Origin: Pseudomonadota bacterium
GTDB lineage: Bacteria; Pseudomonadota; Alphaproteobacteria; Rhizobiales; Beijerinckiaceae
Reading direction: 5' to 3'
Length of the DNA stretch: 27,959 bases
Assembly: GCA_023450615.1 (NCBI GenBank)
Contig: JAEXGT010000056.1
Location: 1 to 27,959 of the forward strand
Under the pieces are notes generated by a model. That model was not told where the DNA came from. It ran no database searches and was given only the letters and a program-made list of their open reading frames with translations. The position numbers and the translations under genes were made by a program. Positions within the stretch are counted from its first letter, which is position 1. Each line of letters opens with the position of its first letter. Positions 7,394-14,795 of this stretch are shown in pieces.

Positions 7394-8086
7394 TTAAAAG
7401 CCCAGCCAGCCCGGGATATTGGCGATGGCCGCCATGATGAGATGGTAGGAAGCTCCCAGCACCGTCACCGTATAGGCCAGACCCGCAATGCCGATGAGAT
7501 AACCCGCGATCAGCAGGTAGCCGTCCTCCTCCATCACCGCGATGGAAGCGATGACGAGGGCGATGGAGGGCGGGAAATTGGTGCCTGGAAAGGGGATCAG
7601 CACAGAAACGGCCACCAGGAAGGCGAACAGCCCCACCATCCGGTCGCCCAGGGGGCCGAAGAGCTGCGTCATTCGCGGCTTGCACCAGCTCTCCAGCTTC
7701 TGGAGCTTCGGCTCGGCCACGTCGATGAGGCGCTTGAACTTGGAAACCGACACGGTCTGGCGCAGGATGAAGCCGGGAAGCCAAGGGCGCTTGTGGCCCA
7801 GCATCATCTGAATGCCGAAGATCAGGACCGGCGTTCCCACGATGCCAGCGATGCCGGGCACATTCGGCACGCAATTGGGAAGCGAGAACAGGATCAGCAC
7901 GAACCCGAAGGCGCGCTCGCCGAAGGCCTCGATGATTTCCCGTATGGAGATCGTCTCTCCCTTGGCCTCGTCGATCACGGCGCGCAGGACGGTGGAAGCG
8001 CTCTGATGCTCGTGCGCCTGATGAAACTCGCTTGGCTCGCGATAGGGGTGCTCTCCGGCCCCGGCCTGCTCTGTCTTGGCGTCCAC
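7394..8086 (-). CDS. ExoD-family membrane protein
   Basis: This 230-residue integral membrane protein belongs to the ExoD family, named for a Sinorhizobium gene affecting exopolysaccharide synthesis; the biochemical role is not established. A polar N-terminal tail (about 1-30) precedes a conserved cytoplasmic segment (STVLRAVIDEAKGETISIREIIEAFGERAF) and then hydrophobic helices, including VLILFSLPNCVPNVPGIAGIVGTPVLIFGIQM and the stretch LFAFLVAVSVLIPFPGTNFPPSIALVIASIAVM. The GTG at 8086 has GGAGG 7 nt upstream. The upstream neighbour is the phosphoesterase gene, with 166 bp between containing a family D repeat. Confidence 0.88.
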   Translation of the reverse strand: MDAKTEQAGAGEHPYREPSEFHQAHEHQSASTVLRAVIDEAKGETISIREIIEAFGERAFGFVLILFSLPNCVPNVPGIAGIVGTPVLIFGIQMMLGHKRPWLPGFILRQTVSVSKFKRLIDVAEPKLQKLESWCKPRMTQLFGPLGDRMVGLFAFLVAVSVLIPFPGTNFPPSIALVIASIAVMEEDGYLLIAGYLIGIAGLAYTVTVLGASYHLIMAAIANIPGWLGF

Positions 8087-8218
8087 CTTCGTCCTCCGTC
8101 GCGCTCAGATGGGGATGGAGAGAGGCGAGGTAAAGGGCGAGGCAAAGACAGGACGTCCTGCGCGCATCATCGCCGGACCGGTTCCGGAGACCCACGCCTC
8201 TGATCCGCCATGGTGTGG

Positions 8219-8241
8219 ATGGCCGGGTCGAACCCGGCCAT
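8219..8241. repeat. Short hairpin repeat, family D, copy 2 (after the YmdB-type gene)
   Basis: ATGGCCGGGtcgaacCCGGCCAT is nearly identical to the copy at 6465-6487, including the flanking GTGGATGG. It starts 11 bp after the stop codon of the minus-strand phosphoesterase gene. Confidence 0.8.
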
Positions 8242-8252
8242 GACGATGGCGC

Positions 8253-9074
8253 TCAATCCCAGAAACGGGGCCAGGTCTCTTCCAGATTCGGCCCGAGCCG
8301 CACCGCCGCCACGCGAACGGCAAGGCCCGTGCGGTCGTCCGTCTCGACCGCGATGCCGGAGAGCGTCCCCTCCCCGAGACCCGGCTCCAGGCGGGTGCCG
8401 GGCGTCTTCTGGATGAAGCGGCGGATCGCCTCCTCCTTCTGCATCCCAAGCACGGAATCGTAATCGCCGCACATGCCCGCATCCGACATATAGGCCGTGC
8501 CGCCGGGCAGCACCCGGTGATCGGCGGTGGGCACATGGGTATGGGTGCCCACGACGAGGCTCGCGCGCCCGTCGAGATAATGGCCCATGGCCTCCTTCTC
8601 GCTGGTGGCCTCGGCGTGGACGTCCACGATGATGGCATCCGCCACCTGACCCAGGGGGCAATCCTCAAGCGCCTGATCGACGGCGGCGAAGGGATCGTCG
8701 AGGGGGTCCATGTAGAGGCGGCCCATCACCTGCACCACGAGGATCCGAGCCCCCGAGCGCGTGTCGATGAGGTTGGCGCCGCGGCCCGGCGTGCCGGGCG
8801 GGTAGTTCGCAGGACGGATGAGCCTCGGCTGGCGCTCGATGAAAACGAGCGTCTCGCGCTGGTCCCAGGAATGGTTGCCGAGGGTGACGGCATCGGCGCC
8901 CGCATTCAGGATCTCGTCGCAGATGGCCTCGGTAATGCCGAAGCCTCCCGCCGAATTCTCGCCGTTGATCACCACGCAATCGAGGTTCCAGCGCTCGCGA
9001 AGCCCCGGCAGACGCTCGATGACGGCGTTGCGGCCGGGCCGCCCGACGATGTCGCCGAGGAAGAGAAGACGCAT
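8253..9074 (-). CDS. TIGR00282/YmdB-type metallophosphoesterase
   Basis: This 273-residue protein belongs to the family of Bacillus YmdB and Deinococcus DR1281, di-metal phosphodiesterases reported to act on 2',3'-cyclic nucleotides. Metal ligands are visible in order: D8 in FLGDIVGRPGR, E39/N40 in INGEN, N67/H68 in LGNHSWD, the histidine of VDVHAEATSEK, and two histidines in GTHTHVPTAD. The length matches the family. ATG 9074 follows the cyclo-ligase stop by 9 bp, so the two are almost certainly one operon. The cellular substrate here is unknown. Confidence 0.92.
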   Translation of the reverse strand: MRLLFLGDIVGRPGRNAVIERLPGLRERWNLDCVVINGENSAGGFGITEAICDEILNAGADAVTLGNHSWDQRETLVFIERQPRLIRPANYPPGTPGRGANLIDTRSGARILVVQVMGRLYMDPLDDPFAAVDQALEDCPLGQVADAIIVDVHAEATSEKEAMGHYLDGRASLVVGTHTHVPTADHRVLPGGTAYMSDAGMCGDYDSVLGMQKEEAIRRFIQKTPGTRLEPGLGEGTLSGIAVETDDRTGLAVRVAAVRLGPNLEETWPRFWD

Positions 9075-9083
9075 GACGATCCC

Positions 9084-9680
9084 TTAAGCAGGCTTGGTCC
9101 GAATAATCTCGGTTTCCGTGATGATAACATCGAGCAGGCGGTCATGCTCCTCGACCGGAACCTGCTCGATCTCCTGAACCGCATAAGCCAAGCCCACGGT
9201 CAAGGTGGAATGCTGTTTTTCCAGCGCCGCGATGGCCCGGTCGAAATGCCCCTTGCCGTAGCCGATGCGCCCTCCCCTGCGGTCGAAGGCGACGAGGGGC
9301 ACGATGAGGCATTTCGGGAAAACCTCAGGCGCGTCGGGGCCGGGCTCGCGGACGCCGAACCCGCCTTTGACGAGCACGTCGCCGGGCTGCCAGAGGCGCC
9401 AGCTCAAATGGGGATGGAGAATCTGGGAGAGGGCCACGTCCTGCCCACGCTCGAGGAGCGATTCCATGAGCGGGCGCGGATCGACCTCGCTGCGGATGGG
9501 CCAGTAGCCGCCGACCGGCATGACGTCTCGAAGCTCGGGAAGATCGAGGGCCTGGGCGGTGATGGCCCGGGCCGCCTCCTCGCGGACATCCTTGTCGAGC
9601 CCGTCGCGGCGGGCGAGCGCTTCCTGGCGAAGCTGTTCTTTCAGGATGGGAGGAGAAGAATGCATGAAGTGCGGAGCCAC
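9084..9680 (-). CDS. 5-formyltetrahydrofolate cyclo-ligase
   Basis: The enzyme converts 5-formyl-THF to 5,10-methenyl-THF using ATP, returning a storage or inhibitory folate to the one-carbon pool. The family signature GGRIGYGKGHFDRAI is present near residue 140, with GGYWPIRSEVDPRPL in the N-terminal half and a final segment DRLLDVIITETEI. The length is up to 198 residues. The start is uncertain: GTG at 9680 or ATG at 9665 (MHSSPPILKEQL), neither with a strong ribosome binding site. It lies directly downstream of 6S RNA in the same direction, the widely conserved ssrS-ygfA (fau) arrangement, so it may be translated from the 6S read-through transcript. Confidence 0.93.
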   Translation of the reverse strand: MAPHFMHSSPPILKEQLRQEALARRDGLDKDVREEAARAITAQALDLPELRDVMPVGGYWPIRSEVDPRPLMESLLERGQDVALSQILHPHLSWRLWQPGDVLVKGGFGVREPGPDAPEVFPKCLIVPLVAFDRRGGRIGYGKGHFDRAIAALEKQHSTLTVGLAYAVQEIEQVPVEEHDRLLDVIITETEIIRTKPA

Positions 9681-9687
9681 AAAAGCC

Positions 9688-9828
9688 GTCGGAGAAGCGA
9701 TCCCGGGAACCTACAAAGTAGGTGGGCGCCGTGTGTTCCGGTCCACGGACCGGGCAGGGACAGCTCCCGTTGGGATCGATAAGGCCCCGGGGAATATGAA
9801 CTCCTAACGCGCCCCGCAGCCCCGCCTT
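9688..9828 (-). ncRNA. ssrS: 6S RNA (SsrS), alphaproteobacterial type
   Basis: 6S RNA mimics an open promoter and sequesters the housekeeping RNA polymerase in stationary phase. On the minus strand the blocks CCCCGGGGCCTTATCGATCCC (9799-9772 region), GGGAGCTGTCCCTG and CGCCCACCTAC are characteristic. CGATCCC at the 5' side pairs with GGGATCG at the 3' side, with GGGA/TCCC continuing the stem past a small bulge. A central open region follows, with a CCGGT/ACCGG apical hairpin and the small ACCTAC/GTAGGT hairpin on the 3' arm. The position upstream of the folate cyclo-ligase is the classical one. The ends are approximate; a TACATA -10-like hexamer (9837-9832) would start transcription near 9825. 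Confidence 0.78.
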
Positions 9829-10004
9829 TCCTATGTAGGGACGAACTCAACCCGTTGGAAGGGGAAAAGTGAGCGGGAATCCGCAATCTTTCGCGCCTGT
9901 GGAGCGACGCTCATGACCATAGGAGAACTACGGATAGCCCTGGCCGTGGGAATGCCTTTATATTCGCCCGCGTAGGGGATGCGCCATCGCTCAGGGGAGG
10001 AACC

Positions 10005-10289
10005 ATGGCCCATCTGAAGACCAATCATTACAAAGAAATTTATCACAACAGCCGCACTGGCCCCGCCAGCCTCGATTCCATGATGCGGGAAGTTCTGCAC
10101 ATGATCGGCAATATCGATTTCGAGCATGAGGTCGCGCTGGACAGGCTCGAAAAGAGCGCCACCGATCAGGAATTGAAGAGCCATATCAAGAAGAAGATCA
10201 GGGCAGCCCATGAAGAGAGGCGCGAGCCCTATGTGGAGCTTCTGACGACGCTCCGGCAGCGCCAGCATCGTTTGTCTTTCCCTCAGTAA
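10005..10289 (+). CDS. Small charged helical protein of unknown function
   Basis: This 94-residue protein starts at an ATG with GGGGAGG six nt upstream, which is strong support for translation. It has no signal peptide or membrane segment. It is highly charged and predicted mostly helical, with a heptad-like central part (MREVLHMIGNIDFEHEVALDRLEKSATDQEL) and a basic segment (SHIKKKIRAAHEERREPY). No family is recognised. It stands alone on the plus strand between minus-strand 6S RNA and zapA; the approximately 170 bp upstream must hold its promoter, and a TATATT at 9959-9964 is a possible -10. A protein-binding or RNA-binding role is conceivable but unsupported. Confidence 0.75.
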   Translation: MAHLKTNHYKEIYHNSRTGPASLDSMMREVLHMIGNIDFEHEVALDRLEKSATDQELKSHIKKKIRAAHEERREPYVELLTTLRQRQHRLSFPQ

Positions 10290-10304
10290 TCCATAAGCAC
10301 AAGC

Positions 10305-10406
10305 GTCATCCCGGGGCCGCGAAGCGGAACCCGGGATCGCAAGAGGAGAATGGCGCTTTATCCGGACAACGATCCCGGATCGTCACTCCGCTCCGTCCGG
10401 GATGAC
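10305..10406. repeat. Pair of family B palindromic repeats in inverted orientation
   Basis: The left copy (10305-10339) reads GTCATCCCGG...CCGGGATCG and the right copy (10371-10406) reads GATCCCGG...CCGGGATGAC. Each is a hairpin, and together they are mirror images separated by 31 bp. The core matches the single copy at 5723-5754. Such paired arrangement is typical of REP/BIME-like elements. Confidence 0.85.
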
Positions 10407-10459
10407 TTCCCTTTAAAGAGTGTGGAATCAGCTCATCCACCCCTCGACTCCGAAGCAAT

Positions 10460-10504
10460 GCTTTTCGTAACAGAGTTTCGAAAAGCAACTTCGAAAGTCG
10501 AAAC
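10460..10504 (+). promoter_or_regulatory. Two overlapping, mutually exclusive hairpins before a small membrane protein gene
   Basis: GCTTTTCG (10460-10467) pairs with CGAAAAGC (10479-10486). Alternatively GTTTCGA (10475-10481) pairs with TCGAAAC (10498-10504), ending 3 nt before the ATG at 10508. The two stems share bases 10479-10481 and cannot form together. No good ribosome binding site is visible outside them. Whether they regulate translation is not known. Confidence 0.35.
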
Positions 10505-10507
10505 ACC

Positions 10508-10852
10508 ATGCTGAATTTCATCCCCAGGCCGGTCCAATGGTTTCTTGGTATCATCATTCTCGCCGGCCTCGGTTACGGCCTCTGGGAATGGACGACGTCC
10601 ATGGGCCGCGATCGCCTGATCGATGTGGCCAAGACTCAGAACCTCTGCACCTCCGTGGAATGCTCTGAGGGCATTTCGCAGGTCTCCGCTCTGCTTGGCA
10701 CCAAATACGATGTAGCGCCCTCTCTCGTTCAGTGGTGCGTCGGCGTCGACCGTTGGGCCGGAACGCGGGCCCGGAAACTGGAATGGCTGAAGGGCATCGT
10801 CGTCTACGGCATGTACCTGCCCTGCCCGAGCATCAGCGAAGGCCGTCGATAA
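10508..10852 (+). CDS. Small membrane-anchored protein of unknown function
   Basis: This 114-residue protein has an N-terminal membrane helix (about 11-28, WFLGIIILAGLGYGLW), preceded by a short tail, followed by a domain of about 85 residues. Four cysteines (about 47, 52, 77 and 106) are spaced such that two disulfides are possible if the domain is periplasmic, as the single-anchor topology suggests. No family is recognised. The ribosome binding site is weak (GAAAG some distance upstream) and the leader contains competing hairpins. Codon use resembles its neighbours. It is convergent with zapA, 30 bp away. Confidence 0.65.
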   Translation: MLNFIPRPVQWFLGIIILAGLGYGLWEWTTSMGRDRLIDVAKTQNLCTSVECSEGISQVSALLGTKYDVAPSLVQWCVGVDRWAGTRARKLEWLKGIVVYGMYLPCPSISEGRR

Positions 10853-10882
10853 GCACGGCCCCCGCGAGCTGGGGCGGCAGCT

Positions 10883-11251
10883 CTAGCCGTCGACCGGGCT
10901 CGGCGCGTTGAGGCTGCGGGCCAGCTGCTCGATTCGCTCGGCTGCCATGTTGATGCCCTCGACCAGCTGAGCCTCTGTCACCCGGCTGCCGCCCGAGGAG
11001 CCTCCGGATCTCGCCTGGGCGAGTTCCGCCTCCACAGCAGCCAGCCGCTTTTTGGTCTCGTGTAGCTCGTCCGCCTGGATCATGGCCGCCATGACGTAAA
11101 GGCGCAGGTCGCCGATATCGCCGAAGGCCCCGCGCATCTCGTCGATCCTGGCATCGTAGGCGGCGGCGAGCTCCTTCACATGCGCTTCGTCCCCTTCGGC
11201 GCAGGTGATCCGGTAGGATTGGCCTGCGATGGTGACCGTGACCTGTGCCAT
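10883..11251 (-). CDS. zapA: ZapA, Z-ring-associated division protein
   Basis: ZapA (122 residues) promotes FtsZ protofilament bundling at the division site. The N-terminal block MAQVTVTIAGQSYRITCAEGDEAHVKELAAAYDARIDEMR is characteristic, followed by a helical dimerisation region (LRLYVMAAMIQADELHETKKRLAAVEAEL) and a second helix after a Gly/Ser linker. It follows the DUF4164 gene by 10 bp on the same strand, an association typical of Rhizobiales. Together with 6S RNA and the cyclo-ligase downstream it reproduces the zapA-ssrS-ygfA order known from enterobacteria, here interrupted by two plus-strand genes. Confidence 0.93.
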   Translation of the reverse strand: MAQVTVTIAGQSYRITCAEGDEAHVKELAAAYDARIDEMRGAFGDIGDLRLYVMAAMIQADELHETKKRLAAVEAELAQARSGGSSGGSRVTEAQLVEGINMAAERIEQLARSLNAPSPVDG

Positions 11252-11261
11252 CCGCGCCCCT

Positions 11262-11555
11262 CTAACCTTCTTCCAGTTCGAGCTGCCCGGCCTGGGTCAG
11301 CACGTTCTGAACCGCGAGAATGGCAAGCTGAACCCGCTGGCCCACATCGTCGGTGGCGACCTCATAACGCTTGATTTGGGTCAGCGCCCCATCGAGCTCC
11401 TCGGCAAGGCGGGAGCGGTCGTCCTGCATGAGCTGCAGCTCGGTTTCCAGGCTGCCCCGGCGCTTCTCGGCGTCGAGACGGCGGGAGACCGAGGCTTCGA
11501 GGAGCCCAAGGGCCGCATCGAGCCGTTTCATCGCGTCGTCGAGAGGGGACGTCAT
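11262..11555 (-). CDS. DUF4164-family coiled-coil protein
   Basis: This 97-residue protein is almost entirely a predicted coiled coil (MTSPLDDAMKRLDAALGLLE ... EKRRGSLETELQLMQDDRSRLAEEL), matching DUF4164, a short family encoded next to zapA in Rhizobiales. The open frame extends up to 11615, but ATG 11555 has GGAGG 5 nt upstream and starts the conserved part. The constant pairing with zapA suggests a role in division (inference). No enzymatic motif is present. Confidence 0.85.
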   Translation of the reverse strand: MTSPLDDAMKRLDAALGLLEASVSRRLDAEKRRGSLETELQLMQDDRSRLAEELDGALTQIKRYEVATDDVGQRVQLAILAVQNVLTQAGQLELEEG

Positions 11556-11639
11556 TGTGCCTCCGGGAATCTTCTTAAAGACTAGGATGCTCCCCCTTTC
11601 ACGGCAACGGTTCATCGGAGGATTACGCCCTTCGTGCCT

Positions 11640-11667
11640 TTGACTCGGGTTTCCCCCGTGTTAAGGA
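11640..11667 (+). promoter_or_regulatory. Candidate promoter for tkt
   Basis: TTGACT (11640-11645) and TAAGGA (11662-11667) are spaced by 16 bp in the divergent gap between DUF4164 and tkt, 50 bp upstream of the favoured start. The -35 is good and the -10 weak. Confidence 0.35.
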
Positions 11668-11716
11668 ACCCGCGCCTTTTCCAGACAGACCCGCCCCTTT
11701 GCGGGGCTTCAAGATT

Positions 11717-13732
11717 GTGGATCACGCCGTGCTCAACACCGTCCCCGCCGATCGCGTCACCCATTCCGATCTGGCGAACGCCGTGCGCGTCCTCGCCATG
11801 GATGCCGTCGAACAAGCCAAATCCGGTCACCCCGGCCTGCCCATGGGCGCCGCCGATATCGCCACGGTGCTGTTCACCAAGTTCCTGAAATACGATGCCG
11901 CCGATCCGAAATGGCCGGATCGCGACCGCTTCATCCTCTCGGCCGGCCACGGCTCGATGCTGCTCTACGCCCTGCTCCACCTCACCGGCGTGAAGGGCAT
12001 GACCATCGAAGAGCTGAAGAACTTCCGCAAGCTCGACTCGAAGACCCCGGGCCACCCCGAGAACTTCATGACCCCCGGCGTCGAGACCACCACCGGCCCG
12101 CTGGGCCAAGGAATCGCGACCGCTGTGGGCTTCGCGCTCGCCGAGCGCATGCTCAACGCCGAATACGGCAGCGACCTTGTCGACCACTTCACTTACGTGC
12201 TCGCCTCCGACGGCGACCTGATGGAGGGCATCAGCCAGGAGGCCATCGCGCTGGCGGGCCACCTGAAGCTCAACCGCATGATCGTCCTGTGGGACGACAA
12301 CGAGATCTCCATCGACGGCCCGCTCTCGATCTCCGACTCGGTCGATCAGGTGAAGCGCTTCCAGGCCTGCGGCTGGAACGCGTTCCGCATCGACGGTCAT
12401 GACCCGAAGGCGATCCAGCGCGCTATCTCCAAGGCGCAGAAGTCGGACAAGCCGACCCTGATCGCGTGCAAGACCACCATCGGCTACGGCGCTCCGAAGA
12501 AGGCCGGCACCTCCAAGGCCCACGGCGAGCCCCTGGGCGCCGAGGAGCTGGCAGGCGCAAAGGCTTCTTACGGCTGGAGCCACGAGCCCTTCGTGATCCC
12601 GGACAACATCCGCGATGCCTGGGCGAAGGCCGGCAAGAAGGGCCGCCGCCTGCGCAAGGCCTGGGAAGACCGCCTGAAGGCGCTGCCCGCCGACAAGCGC
12701 GCCGAGTTCGAGCGCCGCGCGAAGGGCGTTCGCCCGCAAGGCTTGGCCGATGCCGTCGCCAAGCTGAAGGACAAGCTCGTCGCCGAGCCGCAGAACGTCG
12801 CCACCCGCAAGGCCAGCGAGATCGCCCTCGAGGTGATCACCGAGGCCGTGCCGGAGCTGGTGCTGGGCTCGGCTGACCTGACGCCCTCCAACAACACCAA
12901 GACCAAGAACCTCACCGCCATCTCGCCGGGCAACTATGCGGGCCGCTACATCCATTACGGCATCCGCGAGCACGGCATGGCGGCGGCCATGAACGGCATC
13001 GCGCTCCATGGCGGCTATGTGCCTGCCGGCGCGACCTTCCTGGTCTTCACCGATTACGCCCGTCCCGCCATGCGCATCGCGGCGCTTGCCGGGATTCCGG
13101 CGGTCTATGTCATGACCCACGACTCGATCGGTCCGGGCGAGGATGGCCCGACTCACCAGCCGGTGGAGCATCTGGCGGCCCTGCGCTCCATGCCGAAGAT
13201 GCGCGTGTTCCGCCCGGCGGACGCCATCGAGACCGCGGAAGCCTGGCAGATGGCGCTCGAGAACACCGAAGGCCCGACGACCCTGGCGCTGACCCGCCAG
13301 AATCTGCCCCAGGTCCGCAAGGAAGGCGGCGCAAAGAACCTCTCCGCCACCGGCGCCTACGAGCTGTCGCCCGCCCAGGGCAAAGCCCGCGCCACGATTT
13401 TCGCTTCGGGCTCCGAGGTGGAAATCGCCCTGGCCGCCCAGAAGCTGCTCGCAGAGAAGAACTTCGAAGCCCGCGTGGTTTCGGTTCCGTCTCTCGACCT
13501 GTTCCTGGCCCAGCCCGAGAAGGTGCGACACGAGATCATCGGCGACGCGCCGATCAAGGTTGCCGTCGAGGCCGCCGTGCGCTTCGGCTGGGATGCGGTG
13601 ATTGGCCCGGACGGAATTTTCGTCGGCATGCATGGGTTTGGCGCGAGCGCGCCCTACAAGGACCTCTACAAACACTTCGGCATCACGCCTGAGGCAGTAG
13701 CGGAAAAAGTTCTCAGGACGCATAACCTCTGA
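11717..13732 (+). CDS. tkt: Transketolase
   Basis: Transketolase moves two-carbon units between sugar phosphates in the pentose phosphate and Calvin pathways using thiamine diphosphate. From GTG 11717 the product is 671 residues. Landmarks are SGHPGLPMG near 37, the TPP-binding segment ASDGDLMEGISQEA, the catalytic Glu in YGIREHGMAA, the DSIGPGEDGPTHQPVEHL block and the C-terminal domain with FASGSEVEIAL. The start is uncertain: the frame opens at TTG 11699, GTG 11717 has GCGGGG 10 nt upstream, and GTG 11729 is also possible. A Lys/Arg-rich stretch lies mid-protein (KKGRRLRKAWEDRLKALPADKRAEFERRAKG). It heads the cluster tkt-gap-pgk-fba, all on the plus strand. Confidence 0.97.
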   Translation: MDHAVLNTVPADRVTHSDLANAVRVLAMDAVEQAKSGHPGLPMGAADIATVLFTKFLKYDAADPKWPDRDRFILSAGHGSMLLYALLHLTGVKGMTIEELKNFRKLDSKTPGHPENFMTPGVETTTGPLGQGIATAVGFALAERMLNAEYGSDLVDHFTYVLASDGDLMEGISQEAIALAGHLKLNRMIVLWDDNEISIDGPLSISDSVDQVKRFQACGWNAFRIDGHDPKAIQRAISKAQKSDKPTLIACKTTIGYGAPKKAGTSKAHGEPLGAEELAGAKASYGWSHEPFVIPDNIRDAWAKAGKKGRRLRKAWEDRLKALPADKRAEFERRAKGVRPQGLADAVAKLKDKLVAEPQNVATRKASEIALEVITEAVPELVLGSADLTPSNNTKTKNLTAISPGNYAGRYIHYGIREHGMAAAMNGIALHGGYVPAGATFLVFTDYARPAMRIAALAGIPAVYVMTHDSIGPGEDGPTHQPVEHLAALRSMPKMRVFRPADAIETAEAWQMALENTEGPTTLALTRQNLPQVRKEGGAKNLSATGAYELSPAQGKARATIFASGSEVEIALAAQKLLAEKNFEARVVSVPSLDLFLAQPEKVRHEIIGDAPIKVAVEAAVRFGWDAVIGPDGIFVGMHGFGASAPYKDLYKHFGITPEAVAEKVLRTHNL

Positions 13733-13774
13733 GAGACGAGAGGCTTAAGGCCTCATCATAAGGGAGTTAAGACA

Positions 13775-14782
13775 ATGACGGTGAAGGTCGCGATCAACGG
13801 ATTCGGTCGCATCGGACGCAACATCCTCCGCGGCATCGTGGAGAGCGGCCGCAAGGATATCGAGGTGGTTGCCATCAACGATCTCGGCCCGGTGGAGACG
13901 AATGCCCACCTCCTGCGCTTCGACTCCGTCCATGGCCGCTTCCCGGCGGACGTGCAGGTGGATGGTGAGTTCCTCGTCATCAACGGCCAGAAGATCCGTG
14001 TGACCGCGATCAAGGACCCGGCGACGCTGCCGCACCGCGAGCTCGGCGTCGACATCGCCATGGAATGCACGGGTATCTTCACCTCGAAGGAAAAGGCCTC
14101 CGCGCATCTGACCGCAGGCGCCAAGCGCGTCATCGTCTCGGCTCCCGCCGACGGCGCCGACCTCACGGTCGTCTACGGCGTGAACCACGACAAGCTGACG
14201 AAGGATCACATCGTCATCTCGAACGCCTCCTGCACCACGAACTGCCTCGCGCCCGTCGCGAAGGTGCTTCATGATACGGTGGGCATCGAGAAGGGCTTCA
14301 TGACCACGATCCACTCGTACACCAACGACCAGCCCACGCTCGATCAGATGCACAAGGATCTGTACCGCGCCCGCGCTGCCGCCCTGAACATGATCCCGAC
14401 CTCGACGGGCGCCGCCAAGGCCGTCGGCCTCGTACTGCCGGAACTGAACGGCAAGCTCGACGGCTCGTCGATCCGCGTTCCCACCCCGAACGTGTCCGTC
14501 GTCGACTTCAAATTCGTGGCGAAGAAGAACACCACGAAGGAAGAGATCAACGCGGCGATCAAGGCTGCCGCCGACGGCCCGCTCAAGGGCGTTCTCGGCT
14601 ACACCAATGCGCCGAACGTCTCGTCGGACTTCAACCACGATCCGCATTCCTCGGTCTTCCACATGGACCAGACCAAGGTGATGGAAGGCAACTTCGTGCG
14701 CGTGCTGTCCTGGTACGACAACGAATGGGGCTTCTCGAACCGCATGGCCGACACGGCCATCGCCATGGCGAAGCTCATCTAA
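13775..14782 (+). CDS. gap: Glyceraldehyde-3-phosphate dehydrogenase, type I
   Basis: The enzyme oxidises glyceraldehyde-3-phosphate to 1,3-bisphosphoglycerate. The 335-residue product has the Rossmann motif INGFGRIGR, Asp36 in AINDLGP (suggesting NAD preference), the catalytic C153 in SNASCTTNC, the histidine in TTIHSYTNDQ and the C-terminal WYDNEWGFSNRM. ATG 13775 follows GGGAG. It lies 42 bp after tkt and 13 bp before pgk. The length and all key residues are normal for the family. Confidence 0.98.
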   Translation: MTVKVAINGFGRIGRNILRGIVESGRKDIEVVAINDLGPVETNAHLLRFDSVHGRFPADVQVDGEFLVINGQKIRVTAIKDPATLPHRELGVDIAMECTGIFTSKEKASAHLTAGAKRVIVSAPADGADLTVVYGVNHDKLTKDHIVISNASCTTNCLAPVAKVLHDTVGIEKGFMTTIHSYTNDQPTLDQMHKDLYRARAAALNMIPTSTGAAKAVGLVLPELNGKLDGSSIRVPTPNVSVVDFKFVAKKNTTKEEINAAIKAAADGPLKGVLGYTNAPNVSSDFNHDPHSSVFHMDQTKVMEGNFVRVLSWYDNEWGFSNRMADTAIAMAKLI

Positions 14783-14795
14783 GGGAGGCTGCTCT

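Noticed and set aside
7020..8195. 391-residue minus-strand frame spanning yebC and exoD
   Set aside because: It crosses two well-supported genes in another frame and gives Arg/His-rich sequence without domains.
9641..9886. Minus-strand open frame of 81 residues over the 6S RNA
   Set aside because: It coincides with the structured 6S RNA, has no family resemblance and no ribosome binding site.
11612..13723. 703-residue minus-strand open frame opposite tkt
   Set aside because: It is an antisense frame created by GC-biased codon use; its translation is His/Arg/Gly-rich with no domain, and transketolase on the plus strand is unambiguous.
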